Shown here piece after piece: positions 49,748-54,579 of a stretch of DNA of 54,579 bases. The notes below the pieces were generated by a model that ran no database searches, was not told the origin of the DNA, and worked only from the letters and a program-made list of their open reading frames with translations. Origin of the DNA: Bacteroidales bacterium (GTDB lineage: Bacteria > Bacteroidota > Bacteroidia > Bacteroidales > F082); assembly GCA_016284305.1 (NCBI GenBank), contig JAEEON010000068.1:1-54579 (forward strand). Direction: 5' to 3'. The position numbers were made by a program, and so were the translations under genes. Within the stretch, counting starts at the first letter, position 1. Each line of letters starts with the position of its first letter.

Positions 49748-52087
49748 ATGAGAAGGGCTTGGTTGCTTTTTATTGGTGTGCTGTTGGCCATTTCTGGGGT
49801 CATGGCACAGCAAAAAGGTCGTGTGTCAGGCGTAGTTCGTGATGCCGAGACAGGAGAGACATTGATAGGTGTGGCCATCTATGAGCCACAGCTGAAGGTG
49901 GGGACAACCACCGATGAGAAAGGTGCCTATCAGCTTGAACTTCCTGTGGGCAATCATAAGCTGCAGTTTACCTATATTGGGTATGAGTCTGTAAATCATT
50001 CTGTTAGTGTTGTTCAAAAGCCTCAAACATTCAATGTGAGGCTGCGCCCCGATGTGGTCAGACTGTCAGATGTGGAAATCACCAGTCAAAAAAGTGACCG
50101 TAACGTTTCGGAGATGGCCATGAGTGTTCAAAGCCTTGACATGATCACCATCAAGAAAATTCCCGCATTGATGGGAGAGGTGGATGTCATTAAGACCATC
50201 CAACTGCTTCCTGGCGTGCAGGCGGCTTCAGAGGGGTCGTCGGGTTTCAGCGTCCGGGGCGGAGGCACCGACCAAAACCTCATCCTGCTTGATGATGCAC
50301 CCATCTATAACGCCTCGCACTTTTTGGGTTTCTTCTCCGTGTTTAACAACGATGTTGTCAAAGAGGCTACTTTATATAAAGGTGACATTCCTTCCAACTA
50401 CGGAGGGCGACTCTCTTCCGTCCTTGATGTGAAGGTCAAAGACGAGATGCCGAAAAAGCTCTCCGGAACAGGAGGTGTTGGTCTCGTTACCAGCCGTTTG
50501 ACCTTGGAAACCCCAGCCTTCAACAACCAGACCTCGTTGCTGTTGGCTGGACGAACCACCTATGCAGGACTGGTGATCCCGTTCCTTGGCGAGCGAGTCA
50601 AGGGTTCCGACATCTACTTCTACGACCTGAATGCCAAGGTTACCCAGCGAATCAACGACAACAACCGACTGTTCCTGTCAGCCTATCATGGCAAAGACCG
50701 GTTCAAGGTGAAGGATATGCTTGGTTTGAGCTATGGCAATTCGAGTGCCACCTTGCGTTGGAATCATATCTTTGGCGAGCGTCTTACCTCCAACCTTACC
50801 TTGGTGGGAACGAAATACAACTATGCCATCGACATCTGGTTCGATCCGTATGACTTTACGCTTAAAGCAGGATCCCAGAGTGCTGAGCTGAGTTATGACT
50901 TCACCATGCTTTGGAACGAAAACCATACTTCACGCTGGGGCCTGTCCACGGGATTTCTCTCCCTCGAACAAGGACAACTCGAGGATCGTGGTGGCGCTCT
51001 TGCCCAATATTTGAGCTTGGATAGCATGACGGTGGTTAGACGTAAAGGGCTTGAACATGCCTTGTATTTCACCCATGACCATACGCTAACCCCTAGGTTC
51101 TCCATGCGATACGGACTGCGTCTATCGTCATTCCAAAATATTGGCGCTGAGGATTTCTTCGTTTTTGACGAGAACTATCGTGTGACCGATACCATTCATT
51201 ATGGTCCCGGTGAGGTCTTCCATTCGGAGATTCATCCAGAGCCACGATTGGCTGCCATGTTCCGTATCGACGAGGTGTCGTCGGTGAAAGCTTCTTATTC
51301 GCGCACCTTCCAATATATCCAGGTGGCTTCGGCGGCAACCGGTGGACTGCCTTTCGATGTTTGGTTCCCTATCAGTCCTAATGTCAAACCCCAGCGCAGT
51401 GACCAGTTTGCTGTGGGTTATTTCCGTAACTTCGATCACGATGCCATCGAGACCTCGGTGGAGCTTTATTACAAAGACCTTGACCATGTGATGGATTTCA
51501 AGGATAATGCGTTGACCTATGGTAATGTGTTGATTGATGGAGAGTTGCGTTCTGGTAAAGGACGCTCTTACGGAATAGAGTTTCTGGTTAGGAAAAACAA
51601 GGGCAAACTCACGGGATGGGTTTCTTATACGTATTCGCGTACATTGAGAACTATCGAGGGAATCAATTTTGGCAAGGAGTATCGTTCGCCCTACGACAGA
51701 CCGCATAACTTCGTCATCGTAGCCAATTACGATATCACTCCTAAGCTCAGTGTGGCTGCAAACTGGATTTATAACACGGGGCAGCCGGTGACTTATCCTT
51801 ACGGGCAATATACCTTGGGTGGGGTGACCTATGCCATTTATAATGGTAGCAGAAACGAGAGCCGTTATCCAGCCTATCATCGTATGGATCTGTCGCTTAC
51901 CTGGCAATTGCCCGACCGTAAATGGAAACGGTGGGATAGTGAGTTGAATGTCTCCGTCTATAACGCCTATGCGCATCACAACACTTGGGCTGTTACCTTT
52001 GACCAGGATGATGATGGCGGTGTCAAGACGGAGAAGATGTATTTGTTCTCGACGGTTCCTTCCATATCATATCAATTCAAATTCTAA
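49748..52087 (+). CDS. TonB-dependent outer-membrane receptor with carboxypeptidase-like N-terminal domain
   Basis: A 779-residue beta-barrel importer: signal peptide (cleaved after VMA), a carboxypeptidase D regulatory-like domain (about 20-105; GRVSGVVRDAETGETLIGVA), a plug domain (about 115-235; VDVIKTIQLLPGVQAASEGS and SVRGGGTDQNLILLDDAPIY), then the 22-strand barrel ending in ISYQFKF with a C-terminal Phe. It is the receptor type that pairs with DUF4249 lipoproteins, and that gene starts 4 bases downstream. Substrate unknown; the plug GGRLSSVLDVKVKD motif is typical of this subgroup and not of SusC. Confidence 0.92.
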   Translation: MRRAWLLFIGVLLAISGVMAQQKGRVSGVVRDAETGETLIGVAIYEPQLKVGTTTDEKGAYQLELPVGNHKLQFTYIGYESVNHSVSVVQKPQTFNVRLRPDVVRLSDVEITSQKSDRNVSEMAMSVQSLDMITIKKIPALMGEVDVIKTIQLLPGVQAASEGSSGFSVRGGGTDQNLILLDDAPIYNASHFLGFFSVFNNDVVKEATLYKGDIPSNYGGRLSSVLDVKVKDEMPKKLSGTGGVGLVTSRLTLETPAFNNQTSLLLAGRTTYAGLVIPFLGERVKGSDIYFYDLNAKVTQRINDNNRLFLSAYHGKDRFKVKDMLGLSYGNSSATLRWNHIFGERLTSNLTLVGTKYNYAIDIWFDPYDFTLKAGSQSAELSYDFTMLWNENHTSRWGLSTGFLSLEQGQLEDRGGALAQYLSLDSMTVVRRKGLEHALYFTHDHTLTPRFSMRYGLRLSSFQNIGAEDFFVFDENYRVTDTIHYGPGEVFHSEIHPEPRLAAMFRIDEVSSVKASYSRTFQYIQVASAATGGLPFDVWFPISPNVKPQRSDQFAVGYFRNFDHDAIETSVELYYKDLDHVMDFKDNALTYGNVLIDGELRSGKGRSYGIEFLVRKNKGKLTGWVSYTYSRTLRTIEGINFGKEYRSPYDRPHNFVIVANYDITPKLSVAANWIYNTGQPVTYPYGQYTLGGVTYAIYNGSRNESRYPAYHRMDLSLTWQLPDRKWKRWDSELNVSVYNAYAHHNTWAVTFDQDDDGGVKTEKMYLFSTVPSISYQFKF

Positions 52088-52091
52088 GGTT

Positions 52092-52982
52092 ATGAAGAGG
52101 ATGATGTTTTTGTTGCCGATGCTACTGCTTGCGCTGTTCTCCTGTCGTGAGGATATAGTCATCGACTTGGAGGAGGGGGAGCCCATGATTGGATTGGAAG
52201 GCTCGATTACCGATGAGCTGAAACGTCATGAGGTGATTTTGAGCTATACTGCCGACTTCTATAATCGTGATGACATACAAATGATTAGTGGTGCCCGAGT
52301 ATGTGTCACCGATGGGATTGATACCATTTACTATTTGGAGCAGGCGGATCAGCCAGGACATTATCTGACGGATTCTGTTGCTGGAAGAAAAAAGACCTTG
52401 TATCGCTTGTTTGTTGATGTGCCTTCTGATGAGGAGCCGGATGGTTACAAGCATCTGACGGCAGAGAGTTATATGGGCGACAATGTGGAGGTTATCGACT
52501 CGTTGGTGCTGAAGCCGAGTCCCTTGTTTGAAGGAATCCCTATGAGTGATACCATTTATATGCTCTATCCGTATTTCCAAAGTCTTCCGGATCCAACCAT
52601 TGTATATATGGTTCACTTGACCGAGGATGGAGTCTCAATGCACGACACCCTGTATCAGGTCATGTCTATTCCCATGGCGGGTTATGCTGGTTATTATGTC
52701 AATGGTCCTGAGATGCAGGAGAACAACGTGGAGATACCTGTTGGGATGTTTTTGAGCAGTGATATGCATGACGGTTTTCTCATCCATTTGGATCTGCTGA
52801 GCATTCCTGCCGATTACATGATGTTCACGTTTAATGTGAAAACCTCCATGGGCAGTAATCCTTTGCTTGGTCCGCCTACCAATGTGATGACCAACATCCA
52901 GCCTGCCGGTTCAGGTGTGGGGTGGTTCTATGCTGCTTCGGTGGTCTCAGCGGAGACGGTATTTCATGTTGGGGGCGATTAA
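52092..52982 (+). CDS. DUF4249 family lipoprotein
   Basis: A 296-residue lipoprotein with lipobox LFSC (Cys18) directly followed by the DUF4249 opening REDIVIDLEEGEPMIGLEGS, a carbohydrate-binding-like beta domain. Members occur as partner of the TonB receptor upstream and may cap it or bind substrate at the surface. The start at 52092 begins the signal peptide; the frame is open further upstream inside the receptor gene but has no sensible protein sequence there. Confidence 0.88.
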   Translation: MKRMMFLLPMLLLALFSCREDIVIDLEEGEPMIGLEGSITDELKRHEVILSYTADFYNRDDIQMISGARVCVTDGIDTIYYLEQADQPGHYLTDSVAGRKKTLYRLFVDVPSDEEPDGYKHLTAESYMGDNVEVIDSLVLKPSPLFEGIPMSDTIYMLYPYFQSLPDPTIVYMVHLTEDGVSMHDTLYQVMSIPMAGYAGYYVNGPEMQENNVEIPVGMFLSSDMHDGFLIHLDLLSIPADYMMFTFNVKTSMGSNPLLGPPTNVMTNIQPAGSGVGWFYAASVVSAETVFHVGGD

Positions 52983-52995
52983 TTGAACTTTTTTT

Positions 52996-53026
52996 TTTGA
53001 AAATGATTTTAAAGTTTGTATTATTG
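52996..53026 (+). promoter_or_regulatory. Promoter of the repeat-linker lipoprotein gene
   Basis: TTTG (52996-52999), 19 bases, TATTATTG (53019-53026): full -33 and one mismatch in the -7 element. The start would be near 53033, 26 bases before the ATG at 53059. Confidence 0.7.
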
Positions 53027-53058
53027 CATCATCAATTACAAACCTAAAACTTATTATC

Positions 53059-53952
53059 ATGAAAAGATCAACTTCATTAAATCGTTGGGGCAAGACTTTT
53101 ATGGTTGCCCTCATGAGCCTTGTTTTTGTAACGTTCATGGCTTGCACCCCTGAGGATCCTGAGGATCCTACACCGAGCACTCCTACACCGAGCACTCCTA
53201 CACCGAGCACTCCCACGCCGAGCACTCCTACACCGGACGACCCCACGCCGGATACCCCCAGTTCCGATCCTTGGGCTAATCTTGTGAATGAGACCCCAAA
53301 AGATTATTCATTCTCTGGTGATGACCATTTCATCTATGGTGATCATGAGTATTGGATTGAGGGTGAGATCGAATACAATACCTACGTCTTCAATGAACCC
53401 ACAGCGTATGTGATGTTCTCGAATGTTCCTTCGGGATACACTGAATTTGAGACGGTTTACAACAACTTCTTGGGCAAACATGAATTTGGTGCTGCTGCCA
53501 TGATTCCGATGGCGTTTGAGATCTATGCCCGTAATAACGCCACTGGTGAGCGTTGCTTGAACTTGCTTTGCAATGCTTCTACGACGGTTAGCGAGATTGT
53601 CCGTATTTTGAAGACCAAGCTCGTTCCTTCACCGTATGCTCCGGAGAACGATCAATACATTCAGCGTTATTTGCCGGCTGCTTTGCTTGACGGCGCCGTC
53701 AACACCAATGCTTACAAGCCCATTGAGCCTTACACTGTTCAGATGTGCCGTTCGGCCAATGCTCCTCAGGATGCTCCTCTGACGGGAGGTAAGGTGTATT
53801 ACCTCTACATCTTGGCTCATGGTTGGGATACTTTCCAACGTGCTGTTGACATCTTCCAGGCCTACAACTCCGATATGTATAAGGTGTTCAATTGTCCTGC
53901 CACCTATACGCAGTGCAAGAACATCATCGGCACTTGGGAAGGTCTGAAATAA
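53059..53952 (+). CDS. Lipoprotein with Thr-Pro repeat linker (DUF6935-like)
   Basis: A 297-residue protein with signal sequence and lipobox FMAC (Cys29), then a Pro-Thr-Ser-Asp linker of about 40 residues encoded by a 15-bp tandem repeat, then a globular domain with YVMFSNVPSGYTEFETVYNN, GAAAMIPMAFEIYARNNATG and GTWEGLK. The second segment resembles DUF6935 from memory; no catalytic motif is recognised. It is probably surface-exposed, held away from the membrane by the linker. It has its own promoter and ends at a strong terminator. Confidence 0.78.
   Translation: MKRSTSLNRWGKTFMVALMSLVFVTFMACTPEDPEDPTPSTPTPSTPTPSTPTPSTPTPDDPTPDTPSSDPWANLVNETPKDYSFSGDDHFIYGDHEYWIEGEIEYNTYVFNEPTAYVMFSNVPSGYTEFETVYNNFLGKHEFGAAAMIPMAFEIYARNNATGERCLNLLCNASTTVSEIVRILKTKLVPSPYAPENDQYIQRYLPAALLDGAVNTNAYKPIEPYTVQMCRSANAPQDAPLTGGKVYYLYILAHGWDTFQRAVDIFQAYNSDMYKVFNCPATYTQCKNIIGTWEGLK
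53167..53236 (+). repeat. 15-bp tandem repeat coding for the TPSTP linker
   Basis: Four units of CCTACACCGAGCACT (53167-53226, the fourth with two changes) plus a 10-base partial unit. The period is a multiple of three, so copy-number change only lengthens or shortens the TPSTP linker by five residues. Confidence 0.9.
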
Positions 53953-53971
53953 GCGACTTGCTGATGGAAAC

Positions 53972-54005
53972 AAAAAAGCCGCTCCCGTTTGGGAGCGGCT
54001 TTTTT
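53972..54005. terminator. Strong bidirectional terminator
   Basis: Perfect 15-bp stem (53972-53986 with 53991-54005) with a GTTT loop, and A/T runs of six on both sides. It separates the convergent lipoprotein and oxidoreductase genes. Confidence 0.95.
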
Positions 54006-54028
54006 CATGTTTGTCAAGGCTTTGGGAA

Positions 54029-54571
54029 TCAAGCTTCTTTAACGTTGTCCATGCCGACCTGGACGGCCTGCATGTTGAGCGGGATGAGCTTGTGGGCGCG
54101 CTCTGGCAAGCTGTGGCGCAGACCTTCTTCGACGTTCTTGTTGTCGATGATGGGGCGCAGCTTCAGGAAAGCACCCAGGATGATCATGTTGAACACCTTG
54201 CTATTGCCCATGTCGGAGGCCAGTTGAGCACCCTCGATGGTGTAGATGTGGATGTCCTTACGGGTCGGCTTATGCGTGATGCCGTTCGGATCATAGATCA
54301 GGTAGCCACCGGGTTTCACTTTGCTCTCGAACTTGTCGAGTGACTGCTGATTCAGAATGACGGCAGTGTCGAAAGCGTTGAGGATGGGGGAGCACACGCG
54401 CTCGTCGCTGACGATGACGGTCACGTTGGCTGTACCGCCACGCATCTCGGGGCCGTAGGATGGCATCCAGCTGACTTCCTTGTTCTGCATGATACCACTG
54501 TAAGCAAGGATCTTACCCATTGACAAGACACCTTGTCCGCCGAAACCGGCTATAATAATTTCTTCTGTCAT
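54029..54571 (-). CDS. korC: 2-oxoacid:ferredoxin oxidoreductase gamma subunit (KorC type)
   Basis: A 180-residue subunit with the gamma-domain opening EEIIIAGFGGQGVLSMGK and the conserved WMPSYGPEMRGGTANVTVIV segment. In Bacteroidales this gamma subunit usually belongs to the 2-oxoglutarate:ferredoxin oxidoreductase complex, converting 2-oxoglutarate and CoA to succinyl-CoA with ferredoxin reduction; a branched-chain keto acid version cannot be excluded from this subunit alone. The alpha and beta genes should lie upstream of it, beyond the right edge. The gene ends 24 bases from the shared terminator. Confidence 0.9.
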   Translation of the reverse strand: MTEEIIIAGFGGQGVLSMGKILAYSGIMQNKEVSWMPSYGPEMRGGTANVTVIVSDERVCSPILNAFDTAVILNQQSLDKFESKVKPGGYLIYDPNGITHKPTRKDIHIYTIEGAQLASDMGNSKVFNMIILGAFLKLRPIIDNKNVEEGLRHSLPERAHKLIPLNMQAVQVGMDNVKEA

Positions 54572-54579
54572 TGCTTTGT

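Noticed and set aside
51948..52091. Upstream start for the DUF4249 lipoprotein
   Set aside because: The added residues overlap the end of the TonB-dependent receptor gene in another frame and would bury the lipoprotein signal peptide inside the chain.

Overview
The window comes from a member of the Bacteroidota, most likely Bacteroidales. The evidence is the type IX secretion (T9SS) assembly protein PorT, several proteins ending in T9SS sorting domains, a TonB-dependent receptor paired with a DUF4249 lipoprotein, DUF3276 and DUF5683 family proteins, and repeated promoter elements of the form TTTG-N19/20-TAnnTTTG, the -33/-7 signature of the phylum. I could not name a species. Only one tRNA gene, no rRNA, no insertion sequence and no CRISPR array were seen. 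Most of the window reads as ordinary chromosome. LAYOUT. 1-300: a minus-strand structured small RNA (possibly 6S-like) behind a near-consensus promoter, running off the left edge. 349-3258: miaB, a TonB-C-domain protein, lplA and tRNA-Glu(UUC). 3347-7126: porT, ubiE/menG, a heptose-7-phosphate kinase and an aspartate-type aminotransferase, all minus. 7227-10593: plus-strand lipid A block (DUF-type membrane protein, lpxD, lpxC, lpxA); lpxC is a stand-alone gene without the FabZ half common in this phylum. 10600-21753: a ten-gene minus-strand collinear block reading parA, parB, DUF5683, dapB, lepB, ftsK, lolA, a polysaccharide flippase, a methyltransferase and a GT4 glycosyltransferase. 21918-28166: DUF3276 protein, divergent DEDDh exonuclease, FAH-family enzyme, a Tricorn-type S41 protease and a transglutaminase-like protein. 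28173-38836: four exported proteins on the minus strand, including a 2083-residue SpvB/FG-GAP/Rhs protein with a variable C-terminal toxin-like domain and, directly upstream, a YadA-head-like protein with a T9SS sorting tail. 38956-42386: a GH20 hexosaminidase and a lipoprotein. 42453-48180: an XRE/S24 (LexA-like) repressor, dinB and a second-type dnaE, forming an apparent damage-inducible mutagenesis cassette. 48229-53952: lipoprotein, TonB-dependent receptor, DUF4249 lipoprotein and a further lipoprotein. 54029-54571: the gamma subunit of a 2-oxoacid:ferredoxin oxidoreductase. MOST INTERESTING POINTS. (1) dinB and dnaE each have the same 41-bp upstream element (32 of 41 positions identical without gaps), and the dinB copy also overlaps the probable promoter of the divergently transcribed S24 repressor. 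(2) Seven short tandem arrays in three sequence families all share a strict 7-bp period and sit at gene junctions, several of them supplying start codons, stop codons or coding sequence. (3) The Rhs/YadA-like pair looks like a secreted, possibly toxic, surface system with no visible immunity gene. (4) The small RNA at the left edge can form two long helices that compete with each other. Function calls rest on sequence recognition by eye; no database search was run.
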